Assembly (NCBI RefSeq): GCF_009796825.1
Contig: NZ_CP047030.1
Coordinates: 1,029,501-1,093,500 of the forward strand
Direction: 5' to 3'
Origin: Algibacter sp. L3A6
Lineage (GTDB): Bacteria > Bacteroidota > Bacteroidia > Flavobacteriales > Flavobacteriaceae
DNA length: 64,000 bases
A model generated the notes under the pieces. It was not told the DNA's origin, ran no database searches, and was given only the letters and a program-made list of their open reading frames with translations. The position numbers and the translations under genes are program-made. Of this stretch, positions 34,477 to 43,933 are shown in pieces. Each line of letters starts with the position of its first letter. The stretch's first letter is position 1.

Positions 34477-37400
34477 TTAGAAACCAAAACCAACTTTAAA
34501 AGCGAAACGCAAGCCGTCGTCACTATTAAAGGCCGATAAATTTAATGTCATAATATTGGCAGCATTTGCAAACACACCGCCACCAACGGAAGTGTTCCAT
34601 CTGTTAGAATTAAAGGCGCTATTGTTGTCTAGAGCTAGATTATCATCAATCCATACACGACCATAATCGAAACCTCCATAAACCCCAATGTGTAGTGGCA
34701 ATAAACTAGTACGAAGCTTAGTTAAATTTAAACGTAAATCTGTGCTTTGATAGAATGCGTTTTTACCAGAAAACCTTTCATTTCTATAACCTCGTAACCC
34801 ATTATCTCCACCTAAACTTGCTGCTTGATAAAACTCAAAATCGTCACCAAAAATAAGATGCGCTTTAACTTGTGTAGCTAAAACCAATTGTCCGCTAGGA
34901 ATTAATTTATAATCAAAACCAAGTCCTGGAATTAAATATCCAAAACCTCTAGAAGCTTCTATATTTGTTTTATAACCTGCCTGTAAACTTGTTTGCATTC
35001 CCATTGTTGGAAAAGCCTCATTATCTTTATTCTGAAAAGCATACAAGGCATCGATACCTGCAAATTGTTTGTGGTTATCAGCTCCATTTTCTACATAAAA
35101 TGTATTGATAAATCGATCTGTAGACTCCTCTACCTCTATAGCCTCGTAACTTAGGCTTACTTTAAAATGACCACCCATTTTACCTCGCCAGTTTAAAGAA
35201 GGCGCAAAAGAGAGCGTACTATACTTTACACGGTTATAATCTAAGCTAAAGGCATCCTCATTATCGATGTTTAAATTTGGTGTACTATTACCGTAACCAA
35301 AGAAATTAACAGCATAATTAGGACTTGTAAATTTAGCATTTACACCTAAATTCCATTTCCCTACTACATTAGAAAACTCGCCTGTATATTCAAAATCGAA
35401 ACCACTAGTTGCAAAATAATACGACGCTCCAATACTGTGTTGAGAACTAAAAGGATTACTCTCAAAACCATAGTGTGTTAAGGTATTTAAAAAACCAATA
35501 TTTAAACCATCGTCGGGATTCGCTCCTATAACTGGCACAAATTGATTGGTGCTACTTTTAAGCCTAGCGAAATCGTAAACATTCGTGTCGTAATCATCGG
35601 TTAATTTATCTTTACCGTTATTTAACTTAATGGTGTTTTTCTTAGATTTATAATCGTAAAAAACAACTTTCTTACCATTTTCAATATTATAAGTATCGTT
35701 GTTTTGCCCACCAATTAAACGCACTTTAATTAAGTGATCCCCTTCTCCAAAAGCATGAAATTCATCTTCATCATCTAAACCATAAATCCAAATTTCTTTA
35801 GTATCGTCTTTAGAATATGTTTTATCAAAAATTACAATCCCTTTTTCACCGTTTTTAATTCTACTAGCGGTTAATCTTGTTTCACCGTTAGGTAATCTTT
35901 CAATTTCAAATAAATCATCTTTATCAGTTCCGGTAACAACCGCACACTCATTAAGCAACTTGTAATACTCAATACCAAAAGTTGATAGATTTTTAATACG
36001 CTCTAAAAGCACTCGTTTCATTTCGGCAACCGTTACACCTTGTACTTCCTTCGGGAAATGCGTAAAAGCATCATCAATAATGGCTTCTGTTAAATTATTT
36101 TGGATGAATTTAATTTGTTCTTCCCACTGTGCTTTACTTGTTTGGTTTAAGAAAGTCATATCTAAAGAATATGGACTAAAGTTGAAACCTTTTACATTTC
36201 TAATATCATCATTAAAACCTTCCATTAATTTTAATGAAGGAATAATTCTAGTGGCAACTTGCATTAATCCGCCATCACCCATTATAGAAAAGGCCTGATC
36301 ACGATCTCTCGGAATAGGCTTATAAATAACCTCTCCTGTTTCTTTATTTTCAAATTCTGCCCAACGCCATTGGTCTCTATGCCTATCCCAATCACCAATA
36401 ACCATATCGAACAAACGAGCTCTTAAATACGATGTTTCATCTACTTTATACTTTTCGTCTTTTCGAAGTTTTTTCATTAAGTCGTCGGTGCTTTCAATTT
36501 TATTCGCAAAACCAAAACTTGCAATATCTCCATGACCGTCGGATACATGTTCTTCAATCATGTACAACTCATCACCAAAATCATCATTAAAACCAATTAA
36601 AGCTTTTTGCTTTGGCACGTAATAAATAGTTGGATTGGTATGAAACAAATCAATAGCATCAGACAATGTTCCTGTTACAAAAGGCGCATAAGGATGCGAA
36701 CCTGTGTAAAAATCTAATAGAACACTCTCGGTTACAGTATCCTCAAACTCATCAGCGATATATTGATCTTTAAAAGCCATAGCCTGTAAATAAACTGTGG
36801 CACTTTTTCTAAGCGCACGCATAACGTAGCGTTTACCTGTTTTATCTTTTAACTGAAGTGATTTTGATTGGTGTCCTCCACCTTTTCTAGATGGTGTTAA
36901 TCCACCAAACATAGTGTCTAAATTTACTACAGGTGCTTCTATTTTTGTACCATAGAACTCGCGATAACGATCGCCCCAAATAGCTTTATGGAAACCACTT
37001 TTATCAACTTCTTCGTCACTATAAATAGATGCCTTTTTTGTTTTTACAAATGAATCTTCGAAGGCAGACTCATCTATTTTTTTATTTGGACCATGAACTT
37101 CGGTTTGAAAAATAACTTTATTTTCTTCAGCTGAATAAAATCTAACAAACGACGAGCCATCTTTAAAGATATCTAACCTCGCATAACCAGGAACACTAGC
37201 CGAAAATGCATCTACAACATTATGAGTAGGTGTAGATTTAGAACCTGCACCACTTACTATTTGTGCTAAATTATACTTTTCGAAATATTGTAAATTATGC
37301 TCGTGACCAGAAACCAATATAACCTTATCATTCTCTTGAGCTAAAGTTACTACACGTTTCTGTAACTCGTTGTATCTTTTATTTTGAATATCCTCTGGCG

Positions 37401-38181
37401 ATATACCTATAGTTTCTCGTAATACATTTTTTAAGGTTCCCAAAACTGGTAATGGCTGCATATGCGATTTAAAATCGTACTCACCTCCGTGCAAACCATT
37501 GGTAAACATTGGGTGATGCATGGCGACTATAGTCGATTTTCCGCGAGCCTTTTTTATTAAGCTTTCTAATTCTTCAAAAAATCGAGAGCGTGTTTTTATT
37601 TCGCAATCATCATTAATTGTCGGGTGTTTATCCCAATTAGCCAAATACCATTCGGTATCAATAATAATCATTTCAACCTCATCTGAAATCTCTACCTTTT
37701 CAATTGGGCAGCCATCTTCTGGTAAAAACGTGTTTTTCCCTAAGGCATCTTCGATATACTTTTCTTGACGCTTTAACCCTTTTAATCCGTTGCTATACCA
37801 ATCGTGATTTCCAGGAATAAAAATAGTTTCACCTTTAAAACCTTTAACAGCTTCAGTCTGAATTTTTAATTGATATTCAGCAAACTCACGGCCTTTATCT
37901 CCGCTTTTAGGCAAGCCTCTAGGATACACATTATCACCCAAAAACAATACAGTACTTTGCTCGGAAGCTTTATTAATTTCTTCTCTAAAGGCTTTTAATC
38001 CTGTAGACTCCGAACCTATTGGTGAATTTCCCGCATCGCCTACTAAATAAAACGAATAAATAATTTCCTTATTAGGAAACTTGGCATCGCTAAGATCATT
38101 AATTTGAGTTTTATAAGTTGCGCAAGCATTAATAAAAAACACTGAGAGGGATAATGTAATGTAGCGTAAAGTTTTAGTCAT
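34477..38181 (-). CDS. Lipoprotein fusion: calcineurin-like phosphoesterase, kinase-like middle domain, Omp85-type barrel
   Basis: A protein of about 1234 residues with a lipobox (VFFINAC, Cys about residue 20). Domain 1 (about 40-330) is a metallophosphoesterase with all metal motifs: LVGDAGNS, LGDNVYPRG, PGNHDWYSNG, AMHHPMF, SGHEHNLQYF. Domain 2 (about 430-720) contains KRYVMRALRKSA, a conserved Glu region, GDWDRHRDQWRW and PRDRDQAFS. The spacing and residues of the last two resemble catalytic and metal-binding loops of FAM20/PI4K/HipA-like kinases. Domain 3 (about 900-1234) is an outer-membrane barrel with the Omp85/BamA signature LRGYRNERFSGKNAF and a C-terminal Phe (FKVGFGF). ATG 38181 is used because 38205 is TTG. 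The phosphoesterase and barrel calls are firm; the kinase resemblance is my inference. Confidence 0.8.
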   Translation of the reverse strand: MTKTLRYITLSLSVFFINACATYKTQINDLSDAKFPNKEIIYSFYLVGDAGNSPIGSESTGLKAFREEINKASEQSTVLFLGDNVYPRGLPKSGDKGREFAEYQLKIQTEAVKGFKGETIFIPGNHDWYSNGLKGLKRQEKYIEDALGKNTFLPEDGCPIEKVEISDEVEMIIIDTEWYLANWDKHPTINDDCEIKTRSRFFEELESLIKKARGKSTIVAMHHPMFTNGLHGGEYDFKSHMQPLPVLGTLKNVLRETIGISPEDIQNKRYNELQKRVVTLAQENDKVILVSGHEHNLQYFEKYNLAQIVSGAGSKSTPTHNVVDAFSASVPGYARLDIFKDGSSFVRFYSAEENKVIFQTEVHGPNKKIDESAFEDSFVKTKKASIYSDEEVDKSGFHKAIWGDRYREFYGTKIEAPVVNLDTMFGGLTPSRKGGGHQSKSLQLKDKTGKRYVMRALRKSATVYLQAMAFKDQYIADEFEDTVTESVLLDFYTGSHPYAPFVTGTLSDAIDLFHTNPTIYYVPKQKALIGFNDDFGDELYMIEEHVSDGHGDIASFGFANKIESTDDLMKKLRKDEKYKVDETSYLRARLFDMVIGDWDRHRDQWRWAEFENKETGEVIYKPIPRDRDQAFSIMGDGGLMQVATRIIPSLKLMEGFNDDIRNVKGFNFSPYSLDMTFLNQTSKAQWEEQIKFIQNNLTEAIIDDAFTHFPKEVQGVTVAEMKRVLLERIKNLSTFGIEYYKLLNECAVVTGTDKDDLFEIERLPNGETRLTASRIKNGEKGIVIFDKTYSKDDTKEIWIYGLDDEDEFHAFGEGDHLIKVRLIGGQNNDTYNIENGKKVVFYDYKSKKNTIKLNNGKDKLTDDYDTNVYDFARLKSSTNQFVPVIGANPDDGLNIGFLNTLTHYGFESNPFSSQHSIGASYYFATSGFDFEYTGEFSNVVGKWNLGVNAKFTSPNYAVNFFGYGNSTPNLNIDNEDAFSLDYNRVKYSTLSFAPSLNWRGKMGGHFKVSLSYEAIEVEESTDRFINTFYVENGADNHKQFAGIDALYAFQNKDNEAFPTMGMQTSLQAGYKTNIEASRGFGYLIPGLGFDYKLIPSGQLVLATQVKAHLIFGDDFEFYQAASLGGDNGLRGYRNERFSGKNAFYQSTDLRLNLTKLRTSLLPLHIGVYGGFDYGRVWIDDNLALDNNSAFNSNRWNTSVGGGVFANAANIMTLNLSAFNSDDGLRFAFKVGFGF

Positions 38182-38316
38182 AATTAATGATATTAATTTC
38201 TGCAAAAATAATTGATTATAAAGAGAATCTCGTTGATATAACTTAAGAAAACCCTTTTTACTTTATTGTGATGAAAGCGTAAGAAATGAAATATGCCTAT
38301 GTTTTATTAAGGGTAC

Positions 38317-39540
38317 TTAGTCTTCGATTAACGTGGTATCAAAAACAACACCACCAGCCAAAGTTTTATGCACAGGGCAACGCGACGAAATTTCTTTTAA
38401 TCGTGCTTTTTGCTTTTCATCTAAATTACCAATTAACTTTATTTTTTTAGTGATATGGTCTAAATACCCAGGTTTTTCTTGCTCTAAACCTAAATCGTCA
38501 CTATGTTTTTTAGAATGTGTAACGTAAACAAAAACCTCTTGCAGATCCCATTTTTTACGTTCGGCATACATTTTTAATGTCATGGCTGTACAAGCAATTA
38601 AACCAGCATTTAAATATTCGTAAGGTGATGGTCCAAAATCGTCACCACCAACAGAAGCAGGCTCGTCGGCAATTAGGCTATGGTTTTTGGTTTGTATATT
38701 GGTTGTAAAATTATCTTCCGTTAAGTTTAAATGCCCAACAAGTTGCTCGCCGTTGGTCTCTAACATATCATTTTCTTGAGGTTCAAAATAACGTTGTACC
38801 CAAGTTCCAATCATGTTGCCAGCATAATTACTATCGCTAGATTTTGAAAGCAAATGGTCAGCATGATCTAAAGTTACAAAACTTTTAGGATGTTGCGCTT
38901 GGAGATAAAGTTCTTCGGCATTTTTAATACCCACCACATTATCTGTTGGCGAATGCATAATTAGTAAAGGTTTGCGTAAATTTTTAACAACAGAAGGTAA
39001 ATCTGTTTTTCCAAAATCTTCAACAAAATCATTATCAATTTTAAAAGGTCGTCCTCCAATATTCACTTCAACTTCACCCTTTTCTTTAACATTATCTAAA
39101 CCATGCGAGAATAAATGAGTAACATGCCCAACCGTGGATGGCGCTCCAATAGTAGCTACAGCTTTTACATTATCTAATTTAGCCGCCGCAGAAAGCACCG
39201 CTGCTCCACCTAAAGAATGCCCAACTAATAAAGATGGTGCTTCATAATTAGCAGCCATATATTCACTTACCGCTATTAAATCTTCTACGTTGGCAGAAAA
39301 GTGACTATCGGCAAACTCACCTTCACTTCTTCCTAAACCTGTAAAATCAAAACGAAGGACTCCAAAACCATAATTAGTTAAAGCTCTACTAATGTTTTTT
39401 ACCGCACTTAACGAACTTGTGCAAGTAAAACAGTGAGCAAAAATAGCGTAACGATTCGGTTTTTGGTTTGCAGGCAACTCCAACTGTGCTTGCAATGCCA
39501 AGCCTTTTTTATTCTGAATTTTTAGTTTAGTACTTTTCAT
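38317..39540 (-). CDS. Alpha/beta hydrolase-OsmC fusion protein
   Basis: A 407-residue two-domain protein. The N-terminal half (1-260) is an alpha/beta hydrolase with nucleophile elbow GHSLGGAA, an Asp in MHSPTDNVVG and a His in LDHADHLLS. The C-terminal half (about 270-407) is an OsmC/Ohr-type thiol peroxidase: ACTAMTLKMYAERKKW and SRCPVHKTLAGGVVF hold the two reactive Cys. The fused form is known in Bacteroidota and other phyla and is linked to organic hydroperoxide removal. It is the first gene, in position, of a minus-strand group of oxidative-damage genes (38.3-43.7 kb). Confidence 0.88.
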   Translation of the reverse strand: MKSTKLKIQNKKGLALQAQLELPANQKPNRYAIFAHCFTCTSSLSAVKNISRALTNYGFGVLRFDFTGLGRSEGEFADSHFSANVEDLIAVSEYMAANYEAPSLLVGHSLGGAAVLSAAAKLDNVKAVATIGAPSTVGHVTHLFSHGLDNVKEKGEVEVNIGGRPFKIDNDFVEDFGKTDLPSVVKNLRKPLLIMHSPTDNVVGIKNAEELYLQAQHPKSFVTLDHADHLLSKSSDSNYAGNMIGTWVQRYFEPQENDMLETNGEQLVGHLNLTEDNFTTNIQTKNHSLIADEPASVGGDDFGPSPYEYLNAGLIACTAMTLKMYAERKKWDLQEVFVYVTHSKKHSDDLGLEQEKPGYLDHITKKIKLIGNLDEKQKARLKEISSRCPVHKTLAGGVVFDTTLIED

Positions 39541-39586
39541 GAATTTATTTTGAGTATCAGTCGTTTGAAAATCAAACTCCTTAATT

Positions 39587-40075
39587 TTAATTTAAATGTT
39601 TTGAAAATTTATTTACCAATAACTTTAATTTCGGATTAATAAATTGTTTACAAAACGGTTTTTCAGGATTCTTTTTGTAATAATTTTGAATAGCCTCGCG
39701 TGATGCTTTAAATTCTGAAAAAGGTAAAACTTCAGTTATAATTTCTTCTTCAAAAGTATTTTTAAAGCCATTTAAAATATCAGTCGCCTCCTTTTTTTGT
39801 ACTTCGGAAAAATAATAAATAGCCGATCGGTACTTATCGCGCATCGAGTGATTGCTTGTACTTTTATGTGTATGTAAATGAATTTCTATCAACACACTTA
39901 AGGTTATAACAGCTTCATTAAAATGTATAATTACGGCTTCGGAAAACGATGTGTTCTCCTCCACAGAGGCGACATAACCTTGTTTTACTTTCGTAACACC
40001 TTTTAAAGCCTGAAAAACAGCCTCGGTACACCAATGACAACCGCCTCCTAAAGCTATTTTTGTATAGCTATTCAT
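39587..40075 (-). CDS. Divergent peptide methionine sulfoxide reductase A paralogue
   Basis: A 162-residue MsrA-fold protein. The catalytic motif is GGGCHWCTEAVF, with His where typical MsrA has Phe (GCFWC), and the middle segment YAGG...TGHAEV is shortened to VASVEENTSFSEAVIIHF. The active-site Glu (in SEAV) and the Asp and Tyr in MRDKYRSAIYYF are kept, so catalysis remains possible. A full MsrA is 2.6 kb away on the same strand, so this is a second copy, perhaps with different substrate. It starts seven bases after the aldo/keto reductase stop. Confidence 0.8.
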   Translation of the reverse strand: MNSYTKIALGGGCHWCTEAVFQALKGVTKVKQGYVASVEENTSFSEAVIIHFNEAVITLSVLIEIHLHTHKSTSNHSMRDKYRSAIYYFSEVQKKEATDILNGFKNTFEEEIITEVLPFSEFKASREAIQNYYKKNPEKPFCKQFINPKLKLLVNKFSKHLN

Positions 40076-40082
40076 ATTTAAA

Positions 40083-41027
40083 TTAATTCCATTCTAAGTC
40101 TTTACGCTCTGCCCAATATTGAGTAACCTCTACCTTAAAATCAGAAAGTTCGTCTAATTCTGATTGCGATAAAACAAACCTATTCATTTTTAAATTCTCT
40201 TGTATTTGTTCACGATTACTTGCTCCGCTTAAAACTCTGCTACCAGGAATAGTTTGCGCTGCGTATTGCAAACAAATAGCATCTACTCCAACATCGTGCA
40301 CTTGTGCTAAACGCTCTAACGCCGTATACATTTCATTATAATTCGGATAATTTTTATTTCTAAAAACGCGACCGTTAGCCAAAGCTTCTTTAATAACAAC
40401 GGTTTTGTTTTCTTTCTGTAAAAGGCTAGAAACGTCTTTTAAGCTTTGATCCAGCAAATTATAAGTTACCTGAAAAACATCAAACAAATTCTCGCCATCT
40501 ACTTTTACATCCAATGCTTTTTTAATAACCTCAACTTGGTTTGCACCCGTTGTGCTAATACCCATTTTAATATGATGCGTATTTTTTAAGTAAGATAAAT
40601 AATTTAAAACAGCTTCACTCTCTAAAACACCAGTTTCCAAAGTTGCTGAATGAATTTGATAGACTTTTAAGTATGGTAATAATTGTTTAGAAACCTGCCA
40701 TTGTTCCTTTAACTTCTCTAAACTATGCTCCTTTACTTCATGAACTTTAGCATCGGGATTAAAGTTTGCAGTATATGTATAACCCCATTTTGTGGCTACT
40801 TTTATAGCTTCATCAGTTTTTGTTGCCAACCAATCTATAAGTAACTGCTCTGCTAAACCATAACCTGGCGCCGTATCAAAATACCGAACACCCGATTGAT
40901 AGGCTTCTTCTAAAACAGAAAAACTCTCTTTTTTAAACACCTCTAAATTAGACGTATTTGTAGCATCTTGACGCACATTAATATATTGTGGCCTTCCTAA
41001 AGCTGCTGTTCCTAAACCTAATTGCAT
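40083..41027 (-). CDS. Aldo/keto reductase family oxidoreductase
   Basis: A 314-residue (beta/alpha)8 NAD(P)H enzyme. The N-terminal LGLGTAALGRPQ, the catalytic segment VRYFDTAPGYGLAEQLLIDW with Asp and Tyr, the Lys in VATKWGYTY and the C-terminal ALAQ/GASNREQI(Q)ENL motifs match the AKR superfamily, closest to galactose/fucose dehydrogenase-like and AKR5-type bacterial members. Substrate uncertain. It sits between selO and the MsrA-like gene, 28 and seven bases from its neighbours, so it is part of the oxidative-damage unit. Confidence 0.85.
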   Translation of the reverse strand: MQLGLGTAALGRPQYINVRQDATNTSNLEVFKKESFSVLEEAYQSGVRYFDTAPGYGLAEQLLIDWLATKTDEAIKVATKWGYTYTANFNPDAKVHEVKEHSLEKLKEQWQVSKQLLPYLKVYQIHSATLETGVLESEAVLNYLSYLKNTHHIKMGISTTGANQVEVIKKALDVKVDGENLFDVFQVTYNLLDQSLKDVSSLLQKENKTVVIKEALANGRVFRNKNYPNYNEMYTALERLAQVHDVGVDAICLQYAAQTIPGSRVLSGASNREQIQENLKMNRFVLSQSELDELSDFKVEVTQYWAERKDLEWN

Positions 41028-41054
41028 TTACTTTTCTTCTTTTAATTACTCTTA

Positions 41055-42617
41055 TTATGAACTACAAGACAACATAGAACAGCCTGCTTTATGACGCGCC
41101 CATTCTGGTCTTTTAGCAAACCATTTTTCATGTTTAGGTTGCTCGCTGTATGGTTTCTTTAGAAGATTAAACAATTCATCTATTAATTTATAATCGCCAT
41201 TATCAGCATCATCAATAGCTAACTGCGACATATAATTTCGTAAAACATACTTCGGATTTACAGCATTCATTTTAACTTTTCTTTCTTCGGAAGAAACTGT
41301 TTCGTCTTTTAAACGTTTGGCATAAGCATCAAACCAAGTCTGCCATTTGGTTTCAATCTCACCTTTAACTTCATCTAAATTATAAAAAGCATCTTTTATT
41401 TTTGAAATACCTTCGGAAGGATTTTCTTCTGAAAAACCACTCAAATTCCTAAAAAAAATCGTCATATCTGTTTCTGTTAAATGAAGATTTTCTTCTAATT
41501 GCTGAATTAAAATTTTATCATTTTCATCCTCATTTTCAAAACCTAATTTATTGCGCATCATGGCAAAAGATTGTTCATCAAACCCAGTTTGATACCCGTC
41601 GAGAATAGCTTGCAACGGCTCTGCATCTTCAATTAAAAGATAAAGCGCATTAGCGAGTTGGTATAAATTCCAAAGCCCCATGTTCGGTTGATTTCCGTAA
41701 CGATATCTTTTATGTTGGCTATCTGTAGTGTTTGGTGTCCATCCATAACTAAAATCTTCTAACCAACCGTAAGGCCCGTAATCTATGGTTAAGCCAAGAA
41801 TAGACATATTATCGGTATTCATTACACCGTGTACAAAACCAACGCGTTGCCAATCTACAATCATTTTTAGGGTGCGTTGTGCAACCTCATTAAAAAATGC
41901 GATATAGGTTTCTTTTGAAGGTTTACCTAACTCAGGAAAAAAGTTAGAGATGGTATAATCTGTAAGTGTCTTTAAAGTTTCAGTATCGCCTCTAGCGGCT
42001 AATATTTGAAAACTCCCGAAGCGTAAAAAACTAGGCGCAACACGAGAAACAATAGCTCCTTTTTCGTAAGCCGCATTACCATCATAAAGCATATCTCGCA
42101 TAACCTGATCGCCGGATAACGCTAAAGACAATGCTCGCGTCGTTGGCACACCTAAATGGAACATAGCCTCGCTGCACAAATACTCCCTAACGGAAGAACG
42201 CAGCACCGCCAAACCATCGGCCGTTCTAGAATATGGTGTTTCGCCAGACCCTTTTAATTGTACGGCCCAATGTTTATTATTGTATTCTACTTCAAATAAA
42301 TTAATAGCACGACCATCACCTAATTGACCTGCCCAATTACCAAATTGATGCCCACCATAGCACATAGCAAAAGGCTTTGTGTTTGGATAGACTTCATTAC
42401 CTGTTATTACTTTTAAAAACGTATCGCTTTTAGCATCTGCATCTGTTAAACCTAAACTCTCAAGCATTTCGGGAGATACATGTAACAATTCTGGCTTTGC
42501 TGTTTGTTTTGGTGTTACAAACGAAAAGCATGCTTTTTCCACCTGTCGTCTTGTATTTTCTAACTTCGGGTCGGCAGGTAATTGTTTAGTAAACGTATCT
42601 TTTATATTCAGTTTCAT
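41055..42617 (-). CDS. selO: Protein adenylyltransferase SelO
   Basis: A 520-residue pseudokinase-fold enzyme of the SelO/YdiU family, which transfers AMP to Ser, Thr or Tyr of proteins and protects against oxidative stress. It shows GGHQFGNWAGQLGDGRA, LKGSGETPYSRTADGLAVLR and FVHGVMNTDNMSILGLTIDYGP. The C-terminus ends CSMLSCSS, where the redox-active Cys pair of the family lies. Neighbours include MsrA, MsrB and an OsmC fusion, which fits a redox-defence role. The gap to the downstream aldo/keto reductase is 27 bases; msrA is 64 bases upstream. Confidence 0.92.
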   Translation of the reverse strand: MKLNIKDTFTKQLPADPKLENTRRQVEKACFSFVTPKQTAKPELLHVSPEMLESLGLTDADAKSDTFLKVITGNEVYPNTKPFAMCYGGHQFGNWAGQLGDGRAINLFEVEYNNKHWAVQLKGSGETPYSRTADGLAVLRSSVREYLCSEAMFHLGVPTTRALSLALSGDQVMRDMLYDGNAAYEKGAIVSRVAPSFLRFGSFQILAARGDTETLKTLTDYTISNFFPELGKPSKETYIAFFNEVAQRTLKMIVDWQRVGFVHGVMNTDNMSILGLTIDYGPYGWLEDFSYGWTPNTTDSQHKRYRYGNQPNMGLWNLYQLANALYLLIEDAEPLQAILDGYQTGFDEQSFAMMRNKLGFENEDENDKILIQQLEENLHLTETDMTIFFRNLSGFSEENPSEGISKIKDAFYNLDEVKGEIETKWQTWFDAYAKRLKDETVSSEERKVKMNAVNPKYVLRNYMSQLAIDDADNGDYKLIDELFNLLKKPYSEQPKHEKWFAKRPEWARHKAGCSMLSCSS

Positions 42618-42681
42618 GGTGTGCTCATTTTAATGCTTAATATAGAATCTATATTTTTCTTCAGTGTGTACTGAAAAGGCA

Positions 42682-43224
42682 TTATTTTTTTAATTTATCG
42701 GCGTGTAGACTTCGTAATTTAGCCAATTTAGGAGTAATTACAAAACTGCAATACCCTTGTGTTTCATTATCTCTATAATAATTCTGATGTTCCTTTTCAG
42801 CTTCAAAAAACTTAGGCAACTCTGATAATTCGGTAACTATAGGGTTATCAAAATAAGGTTCCATTTCTTTTAAAATCACTTCTGCCAACTCCTTTTGCTC
42901 GTTATTATGATAATAAATTACCGAACGATACTGTGTACCTCTATCTGCTCCTTGCCTGTTTAAAGTTGTAGGATCGTGAGTGGTCATGAAAATGGTTAAT
43001 AAATCGACATATGAAATTTCGTTAGCATCGAAAGTTAATTGGATTACCTCGGCATGCCCCGTTAAACCCGAACAGATTTCTCGATATGTTGGATGGCCAG
43101 GCACATTACCGCCTGCATAACCAGAAACGACTTTCTCTACACCTTTTACCTCCTGAAAAACGGCTTCTGTACACCAAAAGCAACCACCACCAAGTGTGGC
43201 TAATTGTATATTTTTGCTTTGCAT
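42682..43224 (-). CDS. msrA: Peptide methionine sulfoxide reductase MsrA
   Basis: A 180-residue full-length MsrA that reduces the S form of methionine sulfoxide. It has the catalytic GGGCFWCTEAVFQEVKG (nucleophile Cys about residue 16), the conserved TGHAEVI and GADRGTQYRSVIYY with Asp and Tyr, and a C-terminal resolving Cys in GYCSFVI. No signal peptide is present, so it acts in the cytoplasm. It follows msrB by 53 bases in the same direction, and selO lies 64 bases downstream. Confidence 0.95.
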   Translation of the reverse strand: MQSKNIQLATLGGGCFWCTEAVFQEVKGVEKVVSGYAGGNVPGHPTYREICSGLTGHAEVIQLTFDANEISYVDLLTIFMTTHDPTTLNRQGADRGTQYRSVIYYHNNEQKELAEVILKEMEPYFDNPIVTELSELPKFFEAEKEHQNYYRDNETQGYCSFVITPKLAKLRSLHADKLKK

Positions 43225-43277
43225 TTGTTTTAAATTTAAACCTGCTTAGTAAAAACTAAACAGGTGTTTTGTTACAA

Positions 43278-43724
43278 CTATGCTTTTTCTAATTGCATAG
43301 ATTCCGAATTTACACAATAGCGTAAACCACTAGGTTCCGGCCCATCGGGAAATATATGCCCTAAGTGTGCATCGCAAGTATTACACATAACCTCAACGCG
43401 AACCATACCATAAGTGGTATCACGCTCGTATTTAATAGCATTTTCTTTTATAGGCTGTGTAAAACTCGGCCATCCCGTTCCCGAACTAAACTTTATTGTA
43501 GAATCAAAAAGAGGTGTATCGCAACACACGCAATTATATTTACCAGCATCATGAGCTGTACAAAGCGCTCCACTATGTGGACTCTCGGTTCCTTTTAATC
43601 GTGTTACTCTAAATTGCTCAGGTGTTAATTGAGCCTTCCATTCAGTTTCCGTCTTTTCAACACGCTTATCTGGTGTTGGATTTCCGTTAACCGAAAAACT
43701 AATAATATCTTTCCAAGTTAGCAT
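43278..43724 (-). CDS. msrB: Peptide methionine sulfoxide reductase MsrB
   Basis: A 148-residue enzyme for the R form of methionine sulfoxide. It carries four zinc-binding Cys (CVCC in NCVCCDTPLF and CNTCDAHLGH), SGTGWPSFTQPI, and the catalytic Cys in GLRYCVNSESMQL. No signal peptide is present. It begins the msrB-msrA-selO-AKR-msrA2-OsmC-fusion series on the minus strand, so its upstream region (43725-43933) is the likely promoter for the group. Confidence 0.94.
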   Translation of the reverse strand: MLTWKDIISFSVNGNPTPDKRVEKTETEWKAQLTPEQFRVTRLKGTESPHSGALCTAHDAGKYNCVCCDTPLFDSTIKFSSGTGWPSFTQPIKENAIKYERDTTYGMVRVEVMCNTCDAHLGHIFPDGPEPSGLRYCVNSESMQLEKA

Positions 43725-43933
43725 ATTCTATTCCTTTTTTTTGTTTAATTTATATACGCTCGATATAAAAATTTAGTCGAAAATTAAGCAAAAACCTTAC
43801 TATTTCCGCAGATCACTTTAATATGAAAGCATTCAATAAATTTACGACAAATAATAGCGTTACTATAGTAATTATATTTTGATCTTTTAAAGTTTCGTAC
43901 TTTTACTAAATAATCTTTTTACACGTTTTACAT

